Below, one piece after another: positions 34,612 through 42,963 of a DNA stretch of 64,000 nt. The notes below the pieces were generated by a model, which searched no databases, was not told the DNA's origin, and saw only the letters and a list, made by a program, of their open reading frames with translations. A program made the position numbers and the translations under genes. The stretch covers positions 273,377-337,376 of the forward strand of contig JAUVXJ010000003.1 in assembly GCA_030603665.1 (NCBI GenBank). The letters are read 5' to 3'. Position 1 is the first letter of the stretch, and every line of letters begins with the position of its first letter. The DNA comes from Chloroflexota bacterium. Lineage in GTDB: Bacteria > Chloroflexota > Anaerolineae > UBA7937 > B3-Chlor.

Positions 34612-36147
34612 ATGGAAGGCTTCCCTATTCTAACCATCATCACCTTCACCCCTCTGTTGGGTGCCCTGGTGATACTGGCTCTTCCCAGAGACAACGAGAG
34701 AACGATCAAACTCTTCGCCATCCTGTTGAGCCTGATCCCTCTGGTCCTGGCCATCGTTGTGTGGTTCAACTACGATTTCCAGGCCGGGACTATACAGTTC
34801 GCTGAGGAGTACCAGTGGATACCCACCCTGAGTATCAAGTACAGGATGGGTGTGGACGGTATAAGCGTGCCCATGGTCTTTCTGACCGCACTCTTGACCG
34901 TCGTGTCTCTGTACTACTCTTCCCATGTCATCAAAGTGAGGGTGAAGGAGTACTTCTTCTTCTTCCTCCTCCTGGAGATGGGCATGATGGGGGTCTTCAC
35001 CTCCCTTGACTTCTTCCTGTTCTACGTCTTCTGGGAGATCGGCCTGGTCCCGATGTACTTCCTGATCGGCGTGTGGGGCGGTGAACGCAGGGAATACGCA
35101 GCCATCAAGTTCTTCCTGTATACGCTGACCGGCAGCGTGCTCATGCTACTCGCCATCCTGGCCATGTTCTTCACAGAAGGCACCTTCGACATCATCGAGA
35201 TGGCATCGCGACAGCCGTTCTCCGATAGCTTCGTTCTACAGGCGCTGGCCTTCTGGGGCATCTTCATCGCCTTCGCCATCAAGGTACCGCTCTTCCCGTT
35301 CCACACATGGTTGCCCGACGCCCACGTCGAGGCACCGACGGCAGGCAGTGTGATCCTTGCTGGCGTATTGCTTAAGCTGGGTTGCTATGGGTTCCTACGC
35401 ATCCTCCTTCCCATCTTCCCGCAGGCCTTCCAGGTCTATGCACCCATCGTCGCGCTGCTTGCTGTGATCAGCATTGTCTACGGCGCCCTCGTTTCCATGG
35501 CCCAGTGGGACCTGAAGAAACTGATCGCCTACTCCTCGGTCAGCCACATGGGATACGTGATACTGGGTGTGGCGGCCGCCGCGTCTGCTGGCGCCAAGAT
35601 GGCCAGCGACCCGGCTCTGCTGGACAGCGCCACCATCGCGGTTAACGGGGCGGTAATGCAGATGTTCAACCACGGCATCATCACCGGAGGATTGTTCCTC
35701 TTGGTGGGTGTGATCTACGAACGGACACACACCCGAGACCTCAAGGCGTTCGGAGGGTTGGGAACCAAAGTGCCAATCTACTACGCAGTGATGCTCACCA
35801 CCGTTCTGGCGTCACTGGGTCTACCCGGGCTGGCTGGTTTCGTCGCCGAGTTCATGGTCTTCCGAGGCGCCATCGCCATCATCCCCGTCATGACCGCAAT
35901 CGCCGGCATAGGCGTGGTGGTGACTGCCGCCTTCTTCCTGTGGAAGGTGATCCAGGGGATGTTCCTTGGTCCCCTCAACGAGAAGTGGGCCAACCTGCCC
36001 GACATGGAGCGCTACGAAGTGCTGTGCATGGTTCCCTTGATCTTCTTCATGGCCCTGTTCGGCCTGTACCCGGTCCCCATCATCAATATCATGAACAACA
36101 CTGTGCATAGCATGCTGCACACCCTGTCGCTGATGATAGGCGGCTAG
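34612..36147 (+). CDS. nuoM: NADH-quinone oxidoreductase subunit M
   Basis: A 511-residue antiporter-like subunit with about 14 helices. It shows FYVFWEIGLVPMYFLIGVWG (helix 5 Glu), KVPLFPFHTWLPDAHVEAPT (helix 7 Lys plus P-D-A-H-x-E-A-P-T, distinguishing NuoM from NuoL and NuoN), and AYSSVSHMGYVILG. A hydrophilic loop near residue 330 (AGAKMASDPALLDSATIA) is longer than usual. Likely one of three proton-pumping modules. Confidence 0.96.
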   Translation: MEGFPILTIITFTPLLGALVILALPRDNERTIKLFAILLSLIPLVLAIVVWFNYDFQAGTIQFAEEYQWIPTLSIKYRMGVDGISVPMVFLTALLTVVSLYYSSHVIKVRVKEYFFFFLLLEMGMMGVFTSLDFFLFYVFWEIGLVPMYFLIGVWGGERREYAAIKFFLYTLTGSVLMLLAILAMFFTEGTFDIIEMASRQPFSDSFVLQALAFWGIFIAFAIKVPLFPFHTWLPDAHVEAPTAGSVILAGVLLKLGCYGFLRILLPIFPQAFQVYAPIVALLAVISIVYGALVSMAQWDLKKLIAYSSVSHMGYVILGVAAAASAGAKMASDPALLDSATIAVNGAVMQMFNHGIITGGLFLLVGVIYERTHTRDLKAFGGLGTKVPIYYAVMLTTVLASLGLPGLAGFVAEFMVFRGAIAIIPVMTAIAGIGVVVTAAFFLWKVIQGMFLGPLNEKWANLPDMERYEVLCMVPLIFFMALFGLYPVPIINIMNNTVHSMLHTLSLMIGG

Positions 36148-36184
36148 TGCGGCGAGGGGATGCTCTGCGAATGGAGGTTCGAAA

Positions 36185-37654
36185 TTGGACTGGGCTGAAA
36201 CCTTGATCTTGCTCTCACCGCAACTGCTCCTCGTCGTATGGGCCCTGCTGGTCCTGGGTCTGGACCTGGTGGTCAAGAAGGCCAAAGACGGACTGGCCTA
36301 CCTGGCGCTGGCGGGCTTGGCCCCGCCGTTGGGGGCAGCCATCTACCTGCTGGCGCGGGGGACTGCTCAGCCCGTGCTTTCGGGCATGGTCCAAGTGGAT
36401 GCCTTCTCCCTATACTTCACCATTATCGCCTGTCTGGCCTCAGGCCTGGTGATCCTGGCTTCCATGGAATACATGAAGGCCCGCACACGGTACCGGGGTG
36501 AGTTCTATGGTCTGGTGTTGCTGGCCACGCTGGCCATGACCCTCATGGCGGCCTCCAGCAACTTGATCATGATCTACCTCTCCATCGAGTTCATGAGCTT
36601 GACCTCCTACGTGCTGGTGGGCTATTTCAGGGACGATCCGAAATCCAGCGAGGGTGGACTGAAGTACTTCCTCTTCGGCGCTGTCACTTCTTCATTGATG
36701 CTGTACGGCATGACCCTGATGTACGGCGCGACAGGCACGACCGACCTCAGCGGCATCGCCTCGGCTCTGACTGGCATGCAGGCGACCATGGCCCCCTGGC
36801 GCTTCGTGTTCCTGCCCGCCATCTTGCTCATGCTGGCCGGATTCTCCTTCAAGATGGCGCTGGTTCCCTTCCATCAGTGGGCGCCCGATGCCTACGAGGG
36901 TGCTCCGACACCCGTGGCCACGCTCCTCTCTGTGGGACCCAAGGCCATGGGCTTCGCGGTCCTGCTGAGGGTCCTGCTGACAGCCGTCCCCCACTTCCAG
37001 TTCGACTGGGTGGCTATCCTGATGGGCATCTCCCTGGTGACGATGACCCTGGGCAACCTTACCGCCATGCGCCAGACCAACATCAAGCGCATGCTGGCCT
37101 ATTCCAGCATCGCCCAGGCGGGGTACATCCTGGTAGGCATCATCAGCATTGATCTCTTCTCCATAGTCGGGGTGCTTGGAGTCCTGCTCTACCTGATGGC
37201 CTATCTGTTCACCAACGCCGGGGTCTTCATCGCAGTCATCGCCTTCTCCCACGTGACCAACTCCGACGAGATAGAGGACTACACCGGCCTGGCGAGGAGG
37301 GCGCCCGCCCTGGCAGGGGCGATGGTCATCTTCTTCATGTCCCTGGCGGGACTTCCGCCCACGGCAGGGTTTGTGGGCAAGCTGTTCGTGTTCGGGGCAG
37401 CGGTCAAGGTGGGGTACTACTACCTAGCTATCATTGGGGTCTTGAACAGCGTCATCTCTGTCGTGTATTACTTCAACGTAGTACGACTTATGTTCTTCCT
37501 GCCGCCACCAACTGAGGAGCGGCTCTCGCTGCCGAGGTTCCCCATGGTTGCGGTGCTGATCTCTGTGGTGATGGTCTTGATCATAGGGTTGTACCCGCAG
37601 CCCCTCATCGACCTGGTCACTCGCTCGGTCACCGCTCTGGCCATGGTACCCTAG
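36185..37654 (+). CDS. nuoN: NADH-quinone oxidoreductase subunit N
   Basis: A 489-residue antiporter-like subunit. The start is TTG at 36185, preceded by GGAGG at 36174-36178; no ATG fits the conserved N-terminus better. Diagnostic blocks: IYLSIEFMSLTSYVLVGYF (helix 5 Glu), KMALVPFHQWAPDAYEGAPT (helix 7 Lys, P-D-A-Y-E-G-A-P-T typical of NuoN), and AYSSIAQAGYILVG. It is the last gene of the operon; a bidirectional hairpin terminator follows 30 bp after the stop. Confidence 0.95.
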   Translation: MDWAETLILLSPQLLLVVWALLVLGLDLVVKKAKDGLAYLALAGLAPPLGAAIYLLARGTAQPVLSGMVQVDAFSLYFTIIACLASGLVILASMEYMKARTRYRGEFYGLVLLATLAMTLMAASSNLIMIYLSIEFMSLTSYVLVGYFRDDPKSSEGGLKYFLFGAVTSSLMLYGMTLMYGATGTTDLSGIASALTGMQATMAPWRFVFLPAILLMLAGFSFKMALVPFHQWAPDAYEGAPTPVATLLSVGPKAMGFAVLLRVLLTAVPHFQFDWVAILMGISLVTMTLGNLTAMRQTNIKRMLAYSSIAQAGYILVGIISIDLFSIVGVLGVLLYLMAYLFTNAGVFIAVIAFSHVTNSDEIEDYTGLARRAPALAGAMVIFFMSLAGLPPTAGFVGKLFVFGAAVKVGYYYLAIIGVLNSVISVVYYFNVVRLMFFLPPPTEERLSLPRFPMVAVLISVVMVLIIGLYPQPLIDLVTRSVTALAMVP

Positions 37655-37683
37655 AAGCCGTTCATCTCTGACTTTGAACACAC

Positions 37684-37710
37684 AAGTGCCACCCCAAGGG
37701 GTGGCACTTT
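37684..37710 (+). terminator. Intrinsic terminator after nuoN
   Basis: AAGTGCCACCCC (37684-37695) pairs perfectly with GGGGTGGCACTT (37698-37709) and is followed by T. The A-run on the other side makes it symmetrical, but the only close gene end is nuoN; the 37890-38348 gene ends 180 bp away. The rest of 37711-37889 holds nothing I recognise. Confidence 0.8.
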
Positions 37711-37889
37711 CGCGTCAGGTGTACACTCTTCGCCTTGTTGTGAGCGTTCCATACCCATTAGAGGGATGGTGCTCGCACTTCAAGCCGCCTCCTGGCGCAA
37801 GTTCCTAGCTTGCGTTCTTTTCCGCAGCACCCATCTTCGCGACAGGCTGGGCTGTGTCAAACTCCACAGCCCAGCCTCGCACGGTCACA

Positions 37890-38348
37890 TCAGTATCCCG
37901 ACTGCTTGCCCGTGATGTTATCGATCTGGACCCGGATCACCGCTACCTTGGCCAGCGCGTCTGAGGCGTATTCGTAGGGCCCGTCGGAATAGTGCCCCAG
38001 GATTACGTCCAACGCCCGTCTCTTCTCCTCAAGATCCTCCACCAGCCCGGCCTCGCCGAAGCCGATGACGCTGCGAAACCTGGCCGTCCAGTCGCAGGCG
38101 GTGTCGGTTGGGACTATCTCGTGATCAACGTCTACCTCGAAGCAGACCTTGGGGTTGGTCCCGATGATCTCCATCATCCTGCCCTCGGGGGCAGAATGGA
38201 AGTACAGACAGTCGCCGTCATAACCGAAGTTCACCGGGACAACATAGGGCATGCCACCGTCGCACAGACCAAGTCTACAAACGGCGGCCTGTTGCAGTAT
38301 CTCGTCGATGGTCTTCCTATCCTTGATCTCCCTCTCCGCTCTTCTCAT
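37890..38348 (-). CDS. Pyridoxamine-5'-phosphate-oxidase-like flavin-binding protein (Nim-type)
   Basis: A 152-residue single-domain split-barrel protein. It starts MRRAEREIKDRKTIDEILQQ, then CRLGLCDGGMPYVVPVNFGY and LYFHSAPEGRMMEII, the usual FMN-binding order in the Nim/PNPOx-like family (x-x-x-P-Y-x-x-P-(V/L)-x-F and F-H-x-A). Such proteins reduce nitro compounds or bind flavin/heme; the substrate here is unknown. No obvious operon partner: it converges with the nuo operon and lies about 200 bp downstream of the cytochrome c gene. Confidence 0.87.
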   Translation of the reverse strand: MRRAEREIKDRKTIDEILQQAAVCRLGLCDGGMPYVVPVNFGYDGDCLYFHSAPEGRMMEIIGTNPKVCFEVDVDHEIVPTDTACDWTARFRSVIGFGEAGLVEDLEEKRRALDVILGHYSDGPYEYASDALAKVAVIRVQIDNITGKQSGY

Positions 38349-38470
38349 ACCTTCTCTCCCTCTTGCGCCACCACGACCAACCTCTTGGCCTCCATGTCGT
38401 ACGGGGCACCATGCCCGTCAACGTCGGCGAATCAGTGCTCGCCTAGACGCCTGCCCAGCTCACCCGCCAA

Positions 38471-38494
38471 CCCACGGTGCCCGAGCCACCGTGG
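38471..38494. other. Hairpin between the flavoprotein and cytochrome c genes
   Basis: CCCACGGTG (38471-38479) and its complement within CCACCGTGGG (to 38494) form a 9-bp stem. It lies about 50 bp past the cytochrome c stop (minus strand) but has no T-run, so terminator function is uncertain. The gap 38349-38544 otherwise shows nothing. Confidence 0.4.
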
Positions 38495-38544
38495 GTCCTC
38501 CTGCCGCGGCAATCTCGCCTTGCCAAGGGGTCGGATCCTTGGAC

Positions 38545-38883
38545 CTAGGGCCCGTAGGTCTCCGCAAGGTAGTCCACCAGTATCTCCGCCTCGGCGTCGG
38601 CCAGGTCCGCGCCCTTGCCTCTCATTCGCTCCACCGTCGCCGTCCACTCGTCCAGAGTCTTGCTGGCTGCCTTCACCCGATCGAGGTTATGGCACCGCGT
38701 GCACCGGGATTCGAGCAGTTCCTCGCCGCCAAGAGCAGGGGAACCCTGCGCCTCTTCTGGCGTCTTCTGTGCCGGCGGCGTATCCGGTGTCTCCTCCACT
38801 CCACCTCCGCAGGCCGCAGTCAGAGCCATCAACATCAGGCCAACCAATACCAACAAGGACACCACGCTACGCTTGTTCATCAT
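38545..38883 (-). CDS. Mono-heme cytochrome c lipoprotein
   Basis: A 112-residue lipoprotein. Residues 1-24 are hydrophobic with a lipobox ending LMALTAAC (Cys25 as the lipid anchor), followed by a flexible Glu/Pro/Thr linker (VEETPDTPPAQKTPEEAQGS). The heme-binding CTRCH is at residues 61-65, and Met87 in VERMRGKG is the likely axial ligand. A small class I-like cytochrome on the outer face of the membrane. It begins 9 bp after the stop of the membrane protein 38893-39309 and is probably co-expressed with it; together they may carry electrons to or from a quinone-dependent enzyme. Confidence 0.87.
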   Translation of the reverse strand: MMNKRSVVSLLVLVGLMLMALTAACGGGVEETPDTPPAQKTPEEAQGSPALGGEELLESRCTRCHNLDRVKAASKTLDEWTATVERMRGKGADLADAEAEILVDYLAETYGP

Positions 38884-38892
38884 TGCCTCCCA

Positions 38893-39309
38893 TCACCATA
38901 CAAGCAAGTAGTACCACAAGGCACTGGCCGAGAAACAACCGAGTACCGCGAACCACACAACTGCACCCAGCACAGTCACGCGCCTGAGATACGTGCGGAA
39001 CCGCCGGGCGATAAGAACCTTCGCCAGCATGACTGCGGCCGCGAGAGTGCCCAGAGCAGCGTGCAGCGGCACGCGCAGCGAGTAGGCACCATAGGGCAGG
39101 TGAGTGACGCAGATGAAGGCCACGCTCACGGTCAACAGCAGGGCCGCGTCCCCGCTCAGGCGATGCCAAGTACGCAAGCCCCTCAATGGTAGGGGAAGGC
39201 GCTTGAAGTGTCCTCGCAGGCGCAGACCGCTGATCGACTGTCCCATGGCCACGATGAGAACCACCGTGGTGAGTATCGACTTCAACATCAGTACAGACAT
39301 CGGTATCAC
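38893..39309 (-). CDS. Four-helix membrane protein, possible heme-b partner of the cytochrome c
   Basis: A 138-residue protein with four transmembrane helices. His residues sit at helix ends in positions typical of heme-b bundles: TWHRLSGDAALLL, THLPYGAYSLRVPLHAALGT. This resembles small cytochrome b561-like proteins, but I cannot name the family. The start at 39309 could be moved to the ATG at 39300. The gene directly precedes the cytochrome c lipoprotein (9 bp), which supports a shared electron-transfer role; heme binding is inferred. Confidence 0.65.
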   Translation of the reverse strand: MIPMSVLMLKSILTTVVLIVAMGQSISGLRLRGHFKRLPLPLRGLRTWHRLSGDAALLLTVSVAFICVTHLPYGAYSLRVPLHAALGTLAAAVMLAKVLIARRFRTYLRRVTVLGAVVWFAVLGCFSASALWYYLLVW

Positions 39310-39334
39310 TCCTCTCGCTCAGGATGCGGGCAGG

Positions 39335-40867
39335 CTAGCGGCCACCCTGTCGCGACCGCCACCTGTGCAGGGCCTTCTCAACCGCCTCGTGGTCGCTCCA
39401 GGGGTGCTCCGTGGTGCCGAAGCACATAGACTGCTCATGCCCCTTACCGGCCACGAGCACCAGATCGCCAGCTTCAGCCATATCCACGGCAAACTGAATG
39501 GCCTCGCCCCGGTCGCCGATGCACCAGTAGTCGACGCCCTCTCGACGGCCCATCTTCTCTGCTCCGGACGCGATCTGCCCCATGATCTCACCGAGGTCCT
39601 CAGTGCGTGGATCCTCAGCCGTGATCACGATACGGTCCGCCAGCCGCCCAGCGATCTCCCCCATTGCGGGCCTCTTCTCCCGATCCCGCAGGCCCGCGCA
39701 GCCGAAGACTACGGTCACTCGACCCGTAGCCATCCCTCTGGCTGCCTCCAGCGCGCTTCGCAGCGAGTTGGGGGTATGGGCAAAGTCGATCAGCACTCCA
39801 AAGGGCTGACCAGCGTCCACCTGCTCCATGCGGCCGGTCACCTGCTCCACCGCCTTGATCCCCTCCCTGATGTTCTCGACAGCGACACCTTGGGATAGAG
39901 CGACGGCGATGGCAGCCAGGGCATTGTAGACGTTGAACGCGCCCGGCAGCTTCATCTGCACCGGGAAGCTCCCCTGAGGTGTCACAGCGGTGAATGAGGT
40001 CCCCCACCCCGCTACCTGGATGCCTACCGCCTTGACGTCCGCTTCTCGATCCACGGCGTAGGTCAGTTGTTCATCGGCCGGGATCTCGGTCAGATAATCA
40101 AACAAGGAATCATCGGCGTTCAGCACGGCGACCTTCGGCACCCCTGGCTTGCAGGCCGAACTCGTCAGACTGCGAAAGAGGCGAGCCTTCGCCTCCCGAT
40201 ACTCCTCGAAGCTGCCGTGGAAATCGAGGTGGTCGTGGGTGATGTTGGTCACCACCGCCACGTCGAAGTCACAGGCCGTGACCCGGTGCTGGGCCAAGCC
40301 GTGGGACGTCGCCTCCAGCACAGCGTACTCCGCTCCCGCGTCCACCATCTGCGCCAGGTATGCCTGTACGTCTGGGGAGTCCGGAGTCGTGGTGTGCAAA
40401 CCTGTATCCCGCTGCGTCTCGCCGATGACGGCATTCACGGTGCTGATCAACCCAGTGTCGTACCCCGCGGTCTGCAGCACCGACCAGATGAGGTTCGCGG
40501 TAGTAGTCTTGCCGTCGGTGCCCGTAATGCCGATCACGCGCAGCTTCCTGGCGGGAAACCCGTGTAGGGCCGCCGCCAGATGAGCCAGCGCCTCCCGGCC
40601 ATCCGGCACGAGGACGCTGGGAACGGGCCAACCCTCACCCGATGGTGAACTAAGATACCGCTCGTCTTCGACCACCAGTGCCGCTGCCCCAGCCTCAATA
40701 GCCTGGGGTAAGAACCGGTGGCCATCGGATTCCACGCCCCGGTAGCAGACGAAGAGGTCTCCCTGGCTGACCTCTCGCGAGTCGCAGGCCAGACCTTCCA
40801 CGGAGACATCCCGTAGCCCTGCTGGCATTTTCACGGGGACGGAAGAGAGCAGGTCCTTCAGCTGCAT
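39335..40867 (-). CDS. murE: MurE-type UDP-MurNAc-tripeptide ligase
   Basis: A 510-residue Mur ligase of MurE type. ATP loop: GITGTDGKTTTANLIW; central block TTPDSPDVQAYLAQMVDAGA, HGLAQHRV, TNITHDHLDFHGSFEEYREA (with the carbamylated-Lys region) and DFAHTPNSLRSAL. It adds the third amino acid to UDP-MurNAc-L-Ala-D-Glu. The substrate-recognition motif, DNPR in diaminopimelate enzymes, reads EDPRTED here, so the third residue may not be meso-diaminopimelate; ornithine is known in some Chloroflexota. It lies 25 bp upstream of the four-helix membrane protein on the same strand. Confidence 0.93.
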   Translation of the reverse strand: MQLKDLLSSVPVKMPAGLRDVSVEGLACDSREVSQGDLFVCYRGVESDGHRFLPQAIEAGAAALVVEDERYLSSPSGEGWPVPSVLVPDGREALAHLAAALHGFPARKLRVIGITGTDGKTTTANLIWSVLQTAGYDTGLISTVNAVIGETQRDTGLHTTTPDSPDVQAYLAQMVDAGAEYAVLEATSHGLAQHRVTACDFDVAVVTNITHDHLDFHGSFEEYREAKARLFRSLTSSACKPGVPKVAVLNADDSLFDYLTEIPADEQLTYAVDREADVKAVGIQVAGWGTSFTAVTPQGSFPVQMKLPGAFNVYNALAAIAVALSQGVAVENIREGIKAVEQVTGRMEQVDAGQPFGVLIDFAHTPNSLRSALEAARGMATGRVTVVFGCAGLRDREKRPAMGEIAGRLADRIVITAEDPRTEDLGEIMGQIASGAEKMGRREGVDYWCIGDRGEAIQFAVDMAEAGDLVLVAGKGHEQSMCFGTTEHPWSDHEAVEKALHRWRSRQGGR

Positions 40868-41074
40868 GTTCGCTCCACCAGCACCAATGAGTCGTGCTTC
40901 GCACCTGACCTAGATGCGGCATCTGCGCTCATTGTAGCAGAACTCCGTGAGAGCTGTCCATGACAGCGCGCGCGGCAGCGAATAGAGTGGACCCGTGCTG
41001 TGATGGGGAGTGGGCTCCAGATGAAGCACCACGACCACCGTATGCTCAAGGGGGTCCAGCGAGGCGTGCGCAGA

Positions 41075-42430
41075 TCAATCGCCCAGGCCTAGGGGAAGAT
41101 GGTAGGTGATGTCGAGGTCGAACCAGCCCAGCCTGATGTCTTGCCGGTCCTCGGCCCCTTCCGAATCCCGCAAAACCAGGGTTATGTCGTCATAGCCGAC
41201 ATAACCGGCAGGATTCGGTTCGAATAGGAGAATGTCGTTCGCGCTGCCCTCTCCATACACGTTGCAGTGATCGTCACCCTCCACGTACCAGGCCAGACCA
41301 GTCCCGCTCTCCTCGCGGTCGTTCTCATACGGGGTCAAGTCCACCTCGATATTCCCGCCTATGGTGGGACTATACCGATCAGGCACGTGGGGGTCGATCC
41401 AGGGCACCCAGTTGTCTTCCATCCACCAAGCTTCCCAGGCATACTCCCTCACGAACTCATAAGAGAGCCAGGCATACCCGTAGCAGCCCCAGCCGGCGCC
41501 CCACGAGTTGACAATCTTGAACCCACCGACACCCGCCCAGTTGTCGTCGTACCCCACCACGGCCACCGCGTGCAGGCCCCGATAGCTCGCAGGAAACAGC
41601 GGCGGCATCACCGCGCCGTAGCAACCATAGTTATCGAACTCAGAGTAGATGGGAAAACCGAGGATGAAGGGATCGTCGTCCGCCAGCCATTGTTTCAAAG
41701 GCGTAAGGTTGTGATCCTGTTCCGGCCCAACGGGTGGTCCCTGGGTGATGAAGAAGGCGCCGTACCCGATGCCAGCGTACTCCCCTGCCGCACTCTTCTG
41801 TGCAGGACTGGGTTGATAATCGCAGTTGATGGGGGTCCACGCAAAGTCACTCAAGGGGAGGTCGCCCTGCTCGACAATCAACTGCAAGGCGTCGCCTATC
41901 TCGGCGCCCCTCATGCAGTCGAAGTCCGGCTTCACACTGATCTGGTTGTACACAAAGCTGGGGCTGAAAATGTGGTCGGTTCCGAGACCCCAACCGTGCT
42001 CCAGCCACTCCTGGTACGTCTTGTAGTAGTAGCTGGCCGCCCAGCCGGTACACGTATTGGTATCGCCCTGGTGCCCCACGGGCGGTATTCCTGCGGAGGA
42101 GGGCTGTCCTTGCAGAGTCAACGAAGAACCGACCAGATCCACGCTGGACGGAAGCTGGCTGGCGGCACCCAACTGTGGGGGCAATCGCACGAGATGTTGC
42201 TTGTCCGGACTCGACGCGACCATCCCCAATGCACCCGGCTGGTGGATAGTATCCTCTGCTGGCGGGGAGCCGGGTTCATCCTGAGATGCGGTTGCAGGGG
42301 GAATGCCCTCACTCGTAGTAGCCAGCACGGCCGGGCCAACAACCAACACTACGAGGAGTGCCGGCACCGTGATCCTGGCCAGGGCCATCCGAAGACGCTT
42401 GGAGTACCCGTGTGCGTACATTATCCTCAC
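41075..42430 (-). CDS. Secreted papain-like (C1 family) cysteine protease
   Basis: A 451-residue exported protease. A signal sequence covers residues ~12-38 (ARITVPALLVVLVVGPAVLA). The C1 catalytic residues are visible: Cys127 in QGDTNTCTGWAASYY (Gln121 forms the oxyanion hole), His287 in YRGLHAVAVVGYDD, and Asn308 in FKIVNSWGAGWGCYGYAWLS. A ~60-residue pro-region rich in Pro and Gly lies before the catalytic domain, and a beta-rich C-terminal domain (~120 residues) follows. Typical C1 enzymes of free-living bacteria degrade or process extracellular proteins. It stands alone with no co-directional neighbour within 200 bp. Confidence 0.9.
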   Translation of the reverse strand: MRIMYAHGYSKRLRMALARITVPALLVVLVVGPAVLATTSEGIPPATASQDEPGSPPAEDTIHQPGALGMVASSPDKQHLVRLPPQLGAASQLPSSVDLVGSSLTLQGQPSSAGIPPVGHQGDTNTCTGWAASYYYKTYQEWLEHGWGLGTDHIFSPSFVYNQISVKPDFDCMRGAEIGDALQLIVEQGDLPLSDFAWTPINCDYQPSPAQKSAAGEYAGIGYGAFFITQGPPVGPEQDHNLTPLKQWLADDDPFILGFPIYSEFDNYGCYGAVMPPLFPASYRGLHAVAVVGYDDNWAGVGGFKIVNSWGAGWGCYGYAWLSYEFVREYAWEAWWMEDNWVPWIDPHVPDRYSPTIGGNIEVDLTPYENDREESGTGLAWYVEGDDHCNVYGEGSANDILLFEPNPAGYVGYDDITLVLRDSEGAEDRQDIRLGWFDLDITYHLPLGLGD

Positions 42431-42560
42431 TTGACAGCTGCTGTCCTACTTCAAGTATACCAGACAGGGCAAAGGTGACAAGTGCTGCAAGGGGTGCGGC
42501 TCGTCCGACTGCCCCACTATGTTCTCGGGCCACACGCTTGACCGGACGCCATCTTGTGAT

Positions 42561-42791
42561 CAGCCCAAGGGATGCGGGTCGGAATACTCTCCCGGATTCT
42601 CCACGGATTCTTCATCCCGCTGAGAAGCTGCTCTCATCCTGCCCATCACGGCGCCCATCTGCACCAGCCCGGCCATGGCCTCCTGGAGCGCTGCCAGTTC
42701 ATCCAGTGGCGGCAGTTCCCCCCTGGTCCACCTCCTCTCTGGCGGTCTTGTTGTTCCTCACACCTCGCTCCAGTCCCGCGTTCTGCAGCAT
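42561..42791 (-). pseudogene. Small frameshifted ORF of unknown family
   Basis: On the minus strand MLQNAGLERGVRNNKTAREE (from 42791) runs to EVDQGG; one frame over, the sequence continues with ELPPLDELAALQEAMAGLVQ, MGAVMGRMRAASQRDEESVE and a stop at 42561-42563. The codon pattern of both halves looks coding, so one frameshift near 42722 is likely. I recognise no family. No good RBS. The remainder of 42431-42963 shows nothing else. Confidence 0.4.
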
Positions 42792-42963
42792 ATTCGCGTC
42801 GCGCAGCTGCATCAACTACGCTGTCGCCGCTGTCTCCAGGGCGGCGCGACAATGGGGTGTTGCGGTGGGGGCGCACAGCGAGTTGTGCTATAATGACGTT
42901 GTGGCATACACGCCACGTTGACAGTGACCGGGCTAGTTTGTTGAGCTAGGGAGTGCGGGGAAT

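Noticed and set aside
36170..36190. GGTTCGAAATT resembling a tRNA T-loop
   Set aside because: It is the RBS and start region of nuoN, with no flanking acceptor or anticodon stems.
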